Of a stretch of DNA of 64,000 nucleotides, positions 45,054 through 57,421 are shown piece after piece. The notes beneath the pieces are model-generated. The model was given only the letters and a program-made list of their open reading frames with translations, was not told the DNA's origin and did no database searches. The stretch is taken from positions 46,179,341 through 46,243,340 of the forward strand of contig OU342632.1 in assembly GCA_910589415.1 (NCBI GenBank), written 5' to 3'. Position 1 is the first letter of the stretch. Every line of letters begins with the position of its first letter. Both the position numbers and the translations under genes were made by a program. Source of the stretch: Malachius bipustulatus. Lineage: Eukaryota > Arthropoda > Insecta > Coleoptera > Melyridae.

Positions 45054-45595
45054 GATACACACACGGTATGCCGATAGACGATGACGCGCAGGCTGCGTTC
45101 CGGTCTTGTGACGTCACGCGGTTCTAAGATTACACATGAGATTGCTCCATATCTTTTTTATTGTCAGGAATAAATAAATAATTCTTTGTAGGCTTGCATA
45201 AGTCGGTAACAGCTATCCATTTACCGTTTAAAAAATTTTCAAGGACAACTAAATCCCAGAGTTTTCATAGTCAACTTTTGTTTTTCTTATAGCCGCCATA
45301 TTGTTTTTTTATGTCGTTTATTGGTACAAAAAAAATCATGAAAATCAAAAATCAATAACATTAAAAAAAATTGTAGAAATTTTATTTTACTTTTTTCGAA
45401 AAAAAGAAAATTTTTCTATAATAGATCTATCAGAAAGAAAAACACAAGCAAAAAGGATTGAAGCAATATAATTTGACATTTATTTTATAAACAACCTCGC
45501 CGCGATTAATACTTCAAGTCAAAATAAAACCACATGAACGTCATTGCGCAGTGATAACCAAAATAGTAACAGCAATCGGCATACCGTGTGTATAC
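45054..45595. mobile_element. Dispersed repeat G, copy 2 (TIR element)
   Basis: ACACACACGGTATGCCGATA at the left and CGGCATACCGTGTGTAT at the right form terminal inverted repeats. The interior matches 11489-11880, including GATGACGCGCAGGCTGCG and ACAACCTCGCCGCGATTAAT. It carries TGACGTCA at 45109 and foldback-family sequence at about 45140-45420. Confidence 0.65.
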
Positions 45596-45824
45596 TTATG
45601 TGTATCGTGGTTGTATGTATCAATTAGTATCATCCACACAGATCATGAACATATCACTGATCATGGGGTGGACTATTTTTTTGGCAGTCTAGTCCAGAGG
45701 TACTACAACGTGCCGGGAATTTCTAGATTCGCGGTATACCTATACGTCATCGAACGGTTCGTGTTACATCACGAGGTGTAGTGCCGCGAATTCCGATGCA
45801 AGAGGTTAATTCAGAAAGTAGATT

Positions 45825-46400
45825 ATTATAAATATTACGGTTTAATTATTGTGTTTAAAGTGTAATTACATGAGTGTCCCATTTAATAAAAAAATAGGTA
45901 CATGCGGGTATCTCGGAAACGATAAGAAATGCAGGGTCAGAAAAGTCAGGAAAAAACACTACAGAAAAGTTGCACAATTTCATGCTTATTAAGAATCTGA
46001 AACAAAATTTATGAAAACTTCAGACGCTACTGAATTATCATGAAAAAAAAATGAAAAATCGAGATTTTTTATTTTATGAAAGAAAGAAAGTCATTCGGGG
46101 AATTCGGAAAAAACTTTCATTTTTTTTTTAAGAAGAATAAAATTTTTGCAAAGTTTCTTTGATGTTATTGATTTCTGGTTTCCGTAATTTTTTTGTATAC
46201 CAAACGACAAATATGGCGTCCGTAAAAAAAATGACTATGAAAACACGGGGTTTTAGTTGGCCCGTTGGCCGTGAAAATTTTTAAAATAGAATTAAAGGGG
46301 TAGCTGTTGACGACTTATGCAAACCTACAAAAAATTATCCATTTATTTCTCACAATAAAAAATATATGAGCAATATCATGGGCATGGTTAGTTTTTCATT
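45825..46400. repeat. Foldback-family repeat copy F5
   Basis: It resembles 70-590 plus 1700-1850: CCATTTAATAAAAAAATAGG, GATAAGAAATGCAGGGTC and later GACGACTTATGCAAACCTAC occur in the same order. Non-coding; boundaries are approximate. Confidence 0.55.
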
Positions 46401-46606
46401 TTTAAAAGACCGACAAGCCCGGAACGCAGCCTGCGCAGTCACAGTCAATTGACATACCGTCAAATACGCTAAAATATTTTATTAGTGTATTTGATACTGT
46501 GTACATCGAACTCCATCCTATGGAGTAATGACTGTGTACACGTGTATCCTGGTGACGTGTTCACAAATAATGGTACGTCATTATTATAATAATTATTAAA
46601 TTTATT

Positions 46607-46777
46607 ATGTCAGTGGAAGAACCCAATATTTATATCCCAATCCCAATAATCCCAACCCAACCAGAGCGAGAAGATTATACCTGGTTAAATGTACAAATGT
46701 AAAAGGCCATTAAAGAAACTAAAAAAAAGAAGAGTGGAAAGACCAAGACAAAGGACGTTGATGTTGACATAACTTGA
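46607..46777 (+). pseudogene. Short conserved-looking frame with a premature stop
   Basis: From ATG 46607 the frame reads MSVEEPNIYIPIPIIPTQPE and goes on to a TAA at 46700. The same frame then continues for 24 more codons (lysine-rich, ending KDVDVDIT) to TGA at 46775, with AATAAA following at about 46804. Composition is protein-like, unlike the surrounding DNA. I do not recognise the protein. It could be a small gene with a nonsense change, a processed copy, or an exon with a donor at CAAAT|GTAAAA. Confidence 0.35.
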
Positions 46778-47029
46778 AAAATTGAAAGTATGAAAAAATC
46801 TATAATAAAATTCTGTTTCTGTTTGTTTACTTTTACAGTAATTTGGTAATAAGGTGCTATTTATTCAAAATTTGATGATTTTAATTTAATGTGAATATTG
46901 GGGAAGATGTAAACAGTTAAACACTAAACACCGAAAATTTTCAACAGGCAGTGCACCATCATCAGCAAAAAATCTACTCAAAGTAAACTTTCGATTTTCA
47001 TTTTCCTTAAATAAAAATATTTTTTTACA

Positions 47030-48342
47030 ATGGAGGAGGGAAAAGGAACGCCAGAAAGTGATTACAGTATTGAGTGTTTTCAAAACTACACCGCCCCAGA
47101 AGTTTTTATTCAAGGATTAGCTGGTATTGTCGACCAGCAAGATGTTGAAACCATGATACGGGCTCAAAAGCAAATGTAAGATTACAGTTGTTATTAGAAT
47201 GTAAAGCTCATCAAAACATCCACTTTATAATCATAGGACGGAAGAGTATAATAATTATCTACATGGTTTTTCGAAGGAGATATGCTCAACCTGGCAATTA
47301 TGTGACTAGCTAGACGAGACATAGATTAGATTCATAGGAGTGGATAATTTTATGACCCTTCCGTTGTGACCATAGTTCTATTGTGGCTCAAAACTAATCG
47401 TGCTACATTAACTCCCATCAGATCAGCTTTCTCCCGAAGGTTTGTAGTCTCATTCTTCCCAGTGCGGGACACTTGTATAGGAAGTTTTCCTGTTTTGTCT
47501 TCCTAAAAGCACAGACGGCATTCAGCCCTGATCACTAAACCCGTCCTATAGATATGGTTCAGCTTGCAGTGCCCAATATATAAATAGGCCTATATGGATT
47601 CTCAGATCTGTTCTGTTAAGCTTTAACCCTTTGAGTGCTGATTTTTCTATTTCTACACATTTTCCCCTATGCTATGACGTTCGTGGGCATCAGCACGTAA
47701 AGGGTTAATAGTTCTTCGGTCCTTTTTTTTTTGAAGTGCCCTGTATAAAGGCCTTCGAGTGGTCCAATCTTGACAGTTTTGCCAGCACTGAAGTACTTCC
47801 CTCTCAGCCCAGTTGCATATTGTTGTTTTGGCAACATTCGGTTGTATGCCAACATTGCCAACTGTTGGTTCTGGTCGATAAGTTTCAATAGGCTAGGCAT
47901 AACTCACCTTTACCTTCGAAAAAACATGTAGTTTTATACACAAAAGCTGGGGGTGTAAACAGTAGGATCACCCATATCTTTATTAGGACTAATCTTTTTT
48001 CTTGTTATTTATTTTAGGCTCCAAAGATTTGAGAAAACAAATGAAATGCTTATGAACTGTAATTCGTTAAGTGCGTCACGGCTGAAGACTGTTACTCCTG
48101 AATTTAAGAAGCATACCCAAGTTCTCGTAGAAATGAAGAAAGATTTGGATTATATCTTCAAGAAGATCAGAATAATCAAAACTAAACTGAACAATCAATA
48201 TCCAGATGCTTTTGCTGAAGCGATAAGAAGCAGCTTGGCGGAGGAATGTAACGAAGAAGAGGAGATTACAGAATCTTCTAGTGTTAAAGAAAATGACACT
48301 GTAGAGAAAGCAACTGAAGAAACGGAACAATCCGATCAGTAG
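47030..48342 (+). CDS. KXD1: KxDL motif-containing protein 1 (KXD1), two exons
   Basis: Exons are 47030-47175 and 48018-48342, joined by a GT-AG intron of 842 bp; the product is 156 residues. The family signature runs MLQRFEKTNEMLMNCNSLS, then VEMKKDLDYIFKKIRIIKTKL, where KKDL is the KxDL motif. The C-terminus is acidic and low-complexity. KXD1 is a subunit of the BORC complex on lysosomes (and associates with BLOC-1), acting in lysosome positioning. The gene converges on UBE2T, 918 bp away. Intron sequence shows nothing recognisable. Confidence 0.93.
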
Positions 48343-49260
48343 TAGAGTCAATCAAGCAGGGGATGCTTTCTTTAATAATAATTAATAAGAGTATAATAGT
48401 GTATAATTGAGACTTTTTTTTGTACAAAGTAGTTTTACTGTTATTTATTTATATGAGTATGTACAATCAGCTTGCTTTCCCAAACAAATTATTGTTTGTA
48501 AATAAACTAAAGTATGTTCATGAATCGATCATTTTCATGTTAAAATGAATGCACAAAGAATAAAGCCGAAAGAATCATTTAATTGATTATATTTTTGCAT
48601 AAATTTCTTTAAACTCGTGTTTTGTTGCCCTGTAATCTGAAATGTTAAAAGTGAAGCTTGAGAATATAACAATTTGTAGCTATATTTAATTGATTGTTGA
48701 TTGGTTTTGCAATTTAGTTTTTCTAATGTCTGCAAATTTAAAAGAGATACCTAAGATCAGGCAGTGTCGCGTTAATTGTCGCAACGATTATGATTACAAT
48801 CTAAGGTAGCCTAACTTTGCTGACAATAAAATAAATAGAAAATAGCTCTTTCTTAATATTTATTCAAGTAATAAAAATATTGTAAAAAAAAACAAGAAAT
48901 TCACAATGAAAAAGTATGGTTCAATTCAAATATCAAACTTGAAGAATAGAATAATTATGAAATTTTAAACAGAAAATGTAATTATTATAATAATTATACA
49001 TATACCTCTACCTTGCCCCTTACTAAGATACAGGTTGATCAAGTTCAGAAATAGGAATACATTTTTCCCATTTCTGATAAAATTATCAGAGCCTGTTCCT
49101 TTAAAATTTCAGTATACACTTATTGGTAATGAATGAAGTTGTTGATGTTTTTTTATTGGTAAACCGATTTCGTACTAATCTATTCCTAATAACGCATGAA
49201 TCTTTAAACCTAAATCAGCCTTTATATTTCTATGATCTCAGAACCTAAAAATAACTACCT
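48343..49260. other. Convergent 3' flanks of KXD1 and UBE2T
   Basis: AT-rich sequence between two genes ending toward each other, expected to hold both 3' untranslated regions. AATAAA-type signals occur at several places; none can be assigned confidently. Confidence 0.45.
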
Positions 49261-49764
49261 CTATACTACGGTGAAGACATTATTAAAACGATCCTCATTA
49301 GAATCATATACAGCATATTTTTCTGTATAGCGCTTTGCCTTCTGCGAAAACAACTCCTGGTTATTCTTGAATTCCTTGGCAATCTCCATTATTAATGGGT
49401 CATCTGGATTTGGGGACTCTAGGAGCATTCTAACAGCAATTAATAGGCCTTCTAGACCAATCGTAGGTCTCCAAGTTCCTGTCGGTGGCATTTTTATCAG
49501 GTCTAAGCATATCCTGCCAAAATCGTCAATATTGGGATGATATACTTTTGTAAGAAATCTTATGGACGGCGGTGAGAAAGGATATCGTTCGGGAATTAGT
49601 ATTTCCAGTTTGAAAATTCCAGTGCTGTACGGTGAATCTTCTGGTCCGGTGATTTGGGCTTCTAATTTATCGAGGCTGTCATCTTTTGGGTATACGCAGA
49701 TACCATGCGGAGGGCTATCAGTTATTTTAGCAAGTTCGCGTTTTAATCGTTGTATCCTTTGCAT
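49261..49764 (-). CDS. UBE2T: Ubiquitin-conjugating enzyme E2 T
   Basis: A single-exon gene of 167 residues. The UBC fold spans nearly the whole protein: MQRIQRLKRELAKI, PERYPFSPPSIRFLT, then HPNIDDFGRICLDLIK with catalytic Cys86, the same number as in human UBE2T. PPTGTWRP and SPNPDDPL follow. The human enzyme has about 30 more residues at the C-terminus; this one ends shortly after the domain. UBE2T is the E2 that works with FANCL to monoubiquitinate FANCD2 in crosslink repair. Other E2s such as UBE2D/E are less likely given the N-terminus and WRP loop. Confidence 0.9.
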   Translation of the reverse strand: MQRIQRLKRELAKITDSPPHGICVYPKDDSLDKLEAQITGPEDSPYSTGIFKLEILIPERYPFSPPSIRFLTKVYHPNIDDFGRICLDLIKMPPTGTWRPTIGLEGLLIAVRMLLESPNPDDPLIMEIAKEFKNNQELFSQKAKRYTEKYAVYDSNEDRFNNVFTVV

Positions 49765-50302
49765 TTTGTATTTTCTCAGCTTCTTATCTTCAAGGATACC
49801 GTGTTATTAAATGATTTTTGATTAGTACTAATTATTAGGTATAGTTGACGATTGACCATTCCTCATGGATACCTGTTAAGGTTATAGAAAACTATAATTA
49901 TTTATTATTAAAATAACTAATAAACTGCAGTACCTACCCACGGTAATAATAATGACTTCTGTTTTAAGATAAAATAATCCACAAATATTAAAAACAACAA
50001 TAGATTTAACATGCAAATTATTTATTATTCACCAGACTTTTAAGTACTTTAGCTTGGTTTTGAATTTTAAACGTTTTTCTTTTTCAGTATTCAACTTTTC
50101 CGTTTTTCCAATAAATATGCTGTCGCTGTCAATTCACATCAGCTGACTTTTAAATATTTCTTCTTCTTTAGATTTATGGCTTTAAAAGTTTTTTTAGCAT
50201 TTAGCCTTCACATTATATTTTTCATATAGAGTGTGACTATACTAGTGTGAGTGTGTATTCTGCAAAGAAATCAAAGAATATTATCTGCTGAAATGTAACG
50301 TG
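49765..50302. other. UBE2T upstream region
   Basis: AT-rich flank without a recognised promoter motif. MITE A3 begins at 50303. Confidence 0.35.
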
Positions 50303-51114
50303 TCGTGTGATCCACAAAATTTTTCATCAACTATTGTCTTGAATAAAATGAAGCATGTCTGCCAGATAAAACACAAATAATTAGTAGGTGTGTAAGTGAA
50401 CTACTCCAATCAATGATCTACAAATCATAGAACAATAAACAAAAACATGACTACTTGCATAATGAACTTTGTTAGAGTAAAGAAACTAACCTGGAACAGT
50501 AACGATATCTGCTGAGTTTCTTACTAATTGCAGTTTGCATTGGTTGTATTTCAAGGAGGATGAACAACTCGAGCCACTGTAGGGTATCTGTATTACCGAC
50601 ACTGATCCTTACTAGCCTTAGTGTCGGTAATACAGGTACCCTAAATCGTTGGTATCTCAGAAACTCAGAATATTCTGTCTTTCTGAATGAGGATAAAACA
50701 ATATTTCAATTTGACGTTTCCGTTCGAGTTTAGGTTTTTGAATGTTCCAATTATCATTTACCATTTTATAATTTCAATTCCAAAGCACAAAAAATAACAA
50801 AACTTGAAGAATATGGTGGTCAAAAATGTCATGAATCATAAAAAAGTGACAATTAAGGTAGATATGTTTAGTAACATACCAGTAATTTCAACAGGTTCTT
50901 AAATTATAGTCATAAATTATTGTTTTTCGCAATATCTTTGATAACCTATTTTAATGAAACTGACACAGGAATTGAAATTAAATATGATACATTAAAATTT
51001 GAACTACAAAAGTTATTTCAGAATTATTTTAGTAAAATGAGCTCAGATATGACTGCAATAGCCATCTCTCTCTTCCAAGGCACTAGTTGATGAAAAATTT
51101 TGTGGATCACCCGA
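50303..51114. mobile_element. MITE family A, copy A3
   Basis: The ends TCGTGTGATCCACAAAATTT and its near-complement match A1 and A2; at 812 bp it is the shortest copy and lacks the extra inserts of the other two, so it is closest to the basic form. The TA-flanked 60-bp palindrome is at 50582-50641. Confidence 0.75.
50582..50641. mobile_element. TIR-only palindromic micro-element in A3
   Basis: A TA-flanked palindrome starts GGGTATCTGTATTACCGACA. It is the third copy at the same internal position of the A family. Confidence 0.65.
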
Positions 51115-51254
51115 TATGATTGATGTATTCTGGCATTCCCCTTTTCACTGCTTGGACTCAGGGTTGATAAGTTAATATAGTCTCTAAAAAATCTCTAAAT
51201 TAATATCTAAAATTCATTTATTAATATAAATTATTAAATAGATAATACCCTTTG

Positions 51255-51810
51255 TCTCAAAGCCTGCAACAATTTTTATAGCACCCTCATGCAGGACTTG
51301 GTGTCACTATGCTGTTTTTAAATTCAAAGTTAGTAAGTAGGTAACTTTTCATGGTTTTTGACAGCTGCAGTCAATCATAAAATAATTATTAATAATTCGT
51401 CATTAGTTAGGTACATATGGGTAGGTACATACAATTCTTTATTCCTTGGAAAACTGTTGAAAGATCTGGATATGCATGCTTAACAATCCATAGTAGAGCA
51501 ACCGCTTACAGAATATTTTTCCAGACATGTTCACGTTAACAATACACAGGTATATATTTATTAAATTTCTGTGTAACTGGTATACAACAAACTAAGTATG
51601 TATCTAGCGACGATGCTTTATTGAGAGTAACTTATTGTAGTTGAAATAACGTAAAACTAAAACGTACAATAATTATTACTAATGGCAAATTAGATAATAA
51701 TAATTCTGATTGAAGCCGTCAAAAACCGTGAAAAGTTACCCAACTTTGAATTTGAAAATAGCTTAGTGACACCAAGCCCTACATAATAGCGTTGTAAGAA
51801 TTGTCGCTCG
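51255..51810. mobile_element. TIR/foldback element related to 34158-35070
   Basis: The left arm (GACTTGGTGTCACTATGCTG near 51295, then AACTTTTCATGGTTTTTGAC) is mirrored at 51715-51790. Terminal GCAACAATTTTTATAGC resembles the GCAACAACTTTAGCAGC end of the THAP-bearing element. Non-coding. Confidence 0.6.
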
Positions 51811-52792
51811 TTTTAAGATCAAGTGTCCTCTGCTTTACTTCTGAACTACAGATGACAAGAAGATGAGTTGGTCTGGCTGTCAACATCAATAACGTAACAG
51901 TCAAATGTTGCTTTTTTATCAGTCAGTGTCAGTGGGAGGCTACCTAATAAAATTTATTATTATTTATTTATTTATTATTTTAAAGTTGCCCGCAAGTTGC
52001 CCACCGATTAAATAAAATAATAATAAAAATAATAAAATTGACAGAAATCACAACGCGAATCCCAAGAATTATTTATTATTACTAATTGGTAATGGTAACA
52101 TGACTCTCTTATGTCATGGTCATGGTAGTGGACAGTGGAGACTTGTCATGAACACCTGATCAATTATTACTGTGATTATTCACCGGGGCCAAAGAACTCC
52201 ACCAGTCCTCACCGTTGGTAATAGCTGTAGCTGTATCAATTAATTAATTAAATTTTCGTGCAATAATCTCCAGGTTCGTACACTGGTTGTAATGTCGTTG
52301 AATTACTCAACTTCTCGGTTATTGTTCGAATGCCATTGTTGACGGGTTCGCTTGCGTTATTCTCTTTGTCGAGGATCGAGGAATAAGAATGAACAGTAGT
52401 CGCGCAAAAAGATCAAGATCCAATAACATTCACCTGCATGTGCATCCATGTTACGCTTCTTTCGCAAGATGAATCACTGTTCGAGAGAGTGCTATTATTA
52501 TCAAACTGCTGAATCTTTATCATCACTTTCGGTTAATAGTAGTAGTTATTGTGCTGGCGCTACAATTCAAATATTTATGTTCATTGATAAGCTTTCCTTC
52601 GATTCTCAAGCTTATCTATCCAAGCATGCAAGAGGCCGTGTTTACAAGTGTTATCAGTGGACCTTTTAAGGTCTTGTAATAGTTGAACAGCGGCCACTGG
52701 AGTTCTTTCTGTCTTTCGTTATAGTTAATTACAAATGTGATATATTTATTGTGATTGTTGATCTGTCTTCGTGAAGAGTGAAAAGGGCCTAA
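51811..52792 (+). other. XKR upstream region and probable 5' untranslated region
   Basis: No open frame with a recognisable domain. It probably contains the XKR promoter and leader, but no core element could be assigned. Confidence 0.4.
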
Positions 52793-53387
52793 ATGACCAT
52801 TCTCTACCAAACTAAGATGTGTGATTCCGACAGGGACGTGGTCGACAGACTACCGTCCCGTGATAGGGTGACCAATTGGGATATAGCAGGTTTTGTTATA
52901 TCGATCATAAGTCACCTGGGCGACATGGTTTTCGATATAAACTTGGCTTATCGATACTACATCAGTAATGAATTTGGATACTTTTTCACGACGCTCTCGT
53001 TTATACTGATACCGGCTTTAATAAACACAGCATTTAGTATTCGAATGTACGTCCTGGATCATGATAACATAGATGCCGGAGCAACTTTGACTAAGAAATT
53101 CACAAAGAGACGACTGTGCTGTATAACTGTCCTAGTCTTCCAATTGGCCCCAGTATTGAGGTACTTTGATGCTTTGCGATATGCCATCAAGTCCAAGCAA
53201 GCAGAAAAATGTAAGGATCACGAAAACCAAAGAAAATACTACGAGTTAATGGTTAAGGAGGACTCCGATGTGGCTTTGCTGAGAGTTCTGGAATGTTTCC
53301 TCGAAGCCGCACCACAGCAGATCCTTCAACTCAGTATCATATTTTATAACAGAGGAAAAGGAATCGATAGCGGTGGGACTTTTGCTT
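52793..53387 (+). CDS. XK-related protein, first coding exon (gene continues right)
   Basis: A 595-nt exon ends at a GTAAGT donor (53388), phase 1. It encodes about 198 residues; Met1 or Met9 (MCDSDRDV) could be the start. Membrane segments are visible at IAGFVISIISHLGDMVFDIN, YFFTTLSFILIPALINTAF and CCITVLVFQLAPVLRYFDAL. LRVLECFLEAAPQQILQLSI is the signature of the XK-related family. Members include apoptotic phospholipid scramblases (such as XKR8) and proteins of unknown transport role; which group this belongs to cannot be told from one exon. Later exons lie beyond a long intron and mostly outside the window. Confidence 0.88.
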
Positions 53388-53458
53388 GTAAGTATTCTCT
53401 GATTTTTCCTTTAAGTAATTAGGTGTTATTATAAAAAAGGTAAACATTAAACACCCAT

Positions 53459-53625
53459 GTCCGTATTCATCAAACTTCAAAATATAACTCTGGGGTTATA
53501 CCTATTTTGAATTTTCTGACAGCTGATTGGTCTAATACTCAAACCCTACGAACGCTACGAATTTTAAACCAATCACATGTATCAAAATATAACCCCAGGG
53601 GTTATATTTATCGATGAATACGGGC
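53459..53625. mobile_element. MITE family B, copy B3 (complete)
   Basis: An uninterrupted 167-bp copy from GTCCGTATTCATCAAAC to GATGAATACGGGC, inside XKR intron 1. It provides the reference form for the broken copies B1 and B2. Confidence 0.8.
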
Positions 53626-53739
53626 CCCAGTGTCATAAAATATTTGCCTGTTTACCCAACACTGTACTAACATTACCAAAATTATTATGTCTATTACGAA
53701 ATGTCAGGTATTAATATTGTCAGTTTGTCTGATAATGTT

Positions 53740-54862
53740 AGATCCAGATTGGCGTGAAAACAGCTGCTAAAAAGATAGCTGACAATTTTTGAACGCACTG
53801 TATGTACTTGTATACTTTGAAATATTATTTGATATAATAATAGTCACGTAAAACTGCCGCTTTTGTCAAAGGATCCATGCTCTAAAACATGCTGCTAAAA
53901 CTAATAAGTGGCATAAAACATTTCGTTCTTTATAATGTAGATAGTAGGATATTCCTTCTATATCCTTATTTTCGCCTCCTTACTTAAAAACGCATTTTTT
54001 TTTCAGTAAAATTAATAAAATGATACAATTTATGGTATGGAAAAGCGGCAGTTTTACATGAATAGTATAGCTACTGATTTGTGTTGTTTATTTCAAGCAA
54101 CTTCTTTATGTCGAAGTAAACAATAAATAATGCCTTACAGCAAATTATTGAGACTGAGTTTTTCAATGTGGACATGGGAAATTATTACCTACTTCTTTTA
54201 AAAACATCCTCTAGAAATTAGGTACTAATACTTATGTACCTAAATTAAAATTTTTTCAGAAAAATCATAAATCGAATAACTCAATTTGCCAAAATAGGAA
54301 AATTTTTAAAAAATTACGGAAGATCACCAGAACCGGTACCTACGAGGATCACCAGAAATCATTTCTTGCAAACAACTACAGGGGCGAGTATGTACTTTGA
54401 ATCGTGTCAAACATCCCCATAAAATTGACACGATTCAAAGTACCCGCCCCTGTAGTTGTTTGCAAGAAATGATTTCTGGTGCACTTCGTAGGTACCGGTT
54501 CTGGTGATCTTCCGTAATTTTTAAAAAAATTTCCTATTTTGGCAAATTGAGTTATTCGATTTATGATTTTTCTGAAAAAATTTGAAACTAGGTACACAAG
54601 TATTAGTACCTAATTTCTAGAGGATGTCTTTAAAAGAAGTAGGTAATAATTTCCCATGTCCACATTGAAAAACTCCGTCTCAATAATTTGCTGTCAGGCG
54701 TTTACTTCTATTGTTTACTTCGACGTAAATAAGTTGCTTGAAATAAACAACACAAATCAGTAGCTATCAGATAATATTTCAAAGTATATAAGGACATACT
54801 TTCAGTTCAAAATTTTTCAGCTATCTGTTTAGCAGCTGTTTTCACGCCAGTTAGATCCAGTG
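53740..54862. mobile_element. Very large foldback element in XKR intron 1
   Basis: Arms of over 430 bp meet at a 14-bp centre (54411-54424). CTTTGAATCGTGTCAA faces TTGACACGATTCAAAG there, and near-identity continues outward to GGCGTGAAAACAGCTGCT (53751) and its mirror near 54830. The left arm is longer because an element of about 220 bp with CACGTAAAACTGCCGCTTTT ends (53845-54062) sits in it. Confidence 0.8.
53845..54062. mobile_element. Small TIR element nested in the foldback arm
   Basis: CACGTAAAACTGCCGCTTTT at the left and AAGCGGCAGTTTTACATGA at the right form inverted ends. It is absent from the matching place in the other arm. Confidence 0.6.
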
Positions 54863-55126
54863 GAGTAGTAGTAGGTAAATAAAAAGAAAGTTCAGAAAGG
54901 TTTAACTTATAAATATTTCGTTTTTAAATTTCCTGATCATCTAGTTGACTTTTTCAATAAACTCTAAACAAACAAAACATCTAAAATTTTTGTAGGTAGT
55001 GGGTTAAAATTGTTTTTTTTTTATCTTGAGTCGTTTCAGGAAAAAATATAAGTTTCGAGATAAATTTGCATATTTTACCCAATTTTTAGGCACTAACTTT
55101 TCACGGGAGGCTGGAATTTTTTTATG
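54863..55126. other. XKR intron 1 sequence
   Basis: AT-rich intron with nothing recognised. Confidence 0.4.
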
Positions 55127-55691
55127 CAGGGTGATCAGTAACTCTCGCACTCCGAATACAGGGTGATATAGAGCCCATTAAAATTAAGGATATTCTGCAA
55201 AAAAAAATTTAATCCAACGGTTGGTTTTCAAGTTACAGAGTTTCCCTCATCCTAGTTTGAAGGTAATTTTTTCAATAACCGTAACAAAAATTAATGAAAA
55301 ATTCAGGTTACTGTAATGTCTGGAACGGATACCATATAATTCATCAATTTTTTTTCCTACAAAACCTCTTTACAGAGGAATTGAAAATGTTGGAAATTGA
55401 TGCCATACCTAAATCTGAACGAAATTTGAAGTTTGGCAACCGCCTAAACTCAACTTAGAATATAAAATATTCAAATGCCTTCGTTGCTATGGAAATAAAA
55501 ATAATGAAAATACCATCTAACCCGAACTTATTCACATGTTCAGTGCAATGTTGTCACTTTAATTTTTACAAAAATGGTCATATCTTTGGAAGAAAAGAAC
55601 TTACAACACTGCAGTAAGAAAATTTACCACTCTTGCAAAGTGAAGTTTACCGCAGCTTGCTCTGAGTGCGCAAGTTACTGATCACCCTGTA
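55127..55691. mobile_element. MITE with CAGGGTGATCAGTAACT ends
   Basis: CAGGGTGATCAGTAACTCTC at the left is mirrored by CAAGTTACTGATCACCCTG at the right. Internal sequence is partly repeated at 57422-57960. Non-coding. Confidence 0.65.
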
Positions 55692-57421
55692 TAATGGAAA
55701 CCCTACTTCAAAATTATACTGATTACTGATACACCCTGTATACAGTCGCATTTTCTTAGGGCTTTAGTTGAAGTACCTATTTATTTATAAAAGTGATTGG
55801 AAAGTGTGTTGGTTGCTATTTTTTCCAAAAGAAATTTTTTGTGGGTAATATTTTTAATTGTTTCACCTCAAAAACTTGATGGTTCAAACTTCAAATTAAA
55901 AAAGCTGCTTAAAATGTGTTCATTAAATTGCTGAGATTCTCGCTTTGTTGGTTTCATGTTTCTGTAATATTTTTGGTTCAGAAGTACTGAAGTAGGTAAA
56001 TCAGTTTTGTTTTTCTTTTGGATTAAATTCTAGTAATGCAAGCAAAAAATTTGCTTTACAAATAAATAAAAACTTAGCTAGACTAGAGCTCATCAGACTA
56101 GAAAGTTAATTGTTTCTAATTTTTATTCTTCACTTGGCACGATAGCATCTGAACAGCTGATCACATCACAATCATTTAAGTATTTTGAATAAGAGTAAGA
56201 GTACCTAAACTAGAAAAGTAATATTAAATAATAAATAAATTGAACAAAAAATTTCTGTGGCAAATGCAGACATCCGATGTCAGCAGTAGTAGCCAGTAGT
56301 CCCCTCCAAAATACAATTGAACACAAGCTCGCAATGTACCTAGGCATCCAACCTACAAAAAAATAAAAAATATAGGCTAATTGAATCACATATTCTTGTC
56401 GATATTTTCATGTTGCTTGCAGGGTATTGTCTTGAAGTTTGTTATTGAAATTCTTGGTGAATTTAAAAAAAACTTCTTGCGCATCAGTTGCAGAAATAGT
56501 GTATTTTTATGCGTTGATTCAATTAACGATATTTTACCATTTCTTAAATTGGCTTGGCTTTCTGAAATTTTTCATGATCAGGTCATATTAGCATAGTTGA
56601 AAATTTCATTTCAATTTGTTTGAAAACGTGTCATAAAATGAATATAGAAATTTAGCAATTTTTCCTATGCACGCCACTGGATCCCTAATTAAATAAAAAT
56701 CACATTTTTTACACTGCCTTGAAATTCGAAAAATTACAGGGGCGTTTTGACAATCGAAAATTTTAAATCTTAGAGCAATAAACATCATGTAAACATATTT
56801 GAAAATCTCTGCCATTTTTATTACTTGCTTCTTGAAATTTGTGAGTGTTAATTAGGTTAGCTGTCTAATATAAAAAAAAATCAGTTCAATTCCTTTAAAA
56901 ATGTGCTCATAAATTAATAGTTTTAGAAATTTAGCCATTTTACCATTTTCCTATCCACACCACTGGCTTATTAATAGAAATAGTGCTGCTTTTTTTACAT
57001 TAACATCAATTTCAAACAATTTTCTACCAATCCTGTTAATTATTGAGTTTCATTTTTTTTTTCATCTTTCTTATAGAGGAAAAAATAGCAATTTTGCCTA
57101 AAGTTCAAATGACTGCCATTTTGAAACGGCTCAGCCCATTTTGCTCAAGTGCAAACCCAGACCACTCCTTGTGAATGTCTTACTCCCACAAAAATGTCAA
57201 TCCCTTAGATTGAAAACTGCGACCAGAAACTGTGTCTTATGAACGGTTATTTTCGAAATTTGAAGGTACACCTGTAGAAGTAACACAACTTTACAATTTT
57301 TTTTTTTAACGAAAATCATTCCAAAGTTCTACAAGAGTGCAGAATTTCGTTCACAAATCTTGAAAGATTAAGCTAGAGGAGCGTTTTTAGAAACGGAAAA
57401 ACACGATTTTTGAGAAATAAA
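55692..57421. other. XKR intron 1 sequence
   Basis: AT-rich. Two diverged similar stretches around 56620-56680 and 56920-56970 (AGAAATTTAGC...CCACTGG) suggest an old local duplication. No exon was recognised. Confidence 0.4.
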
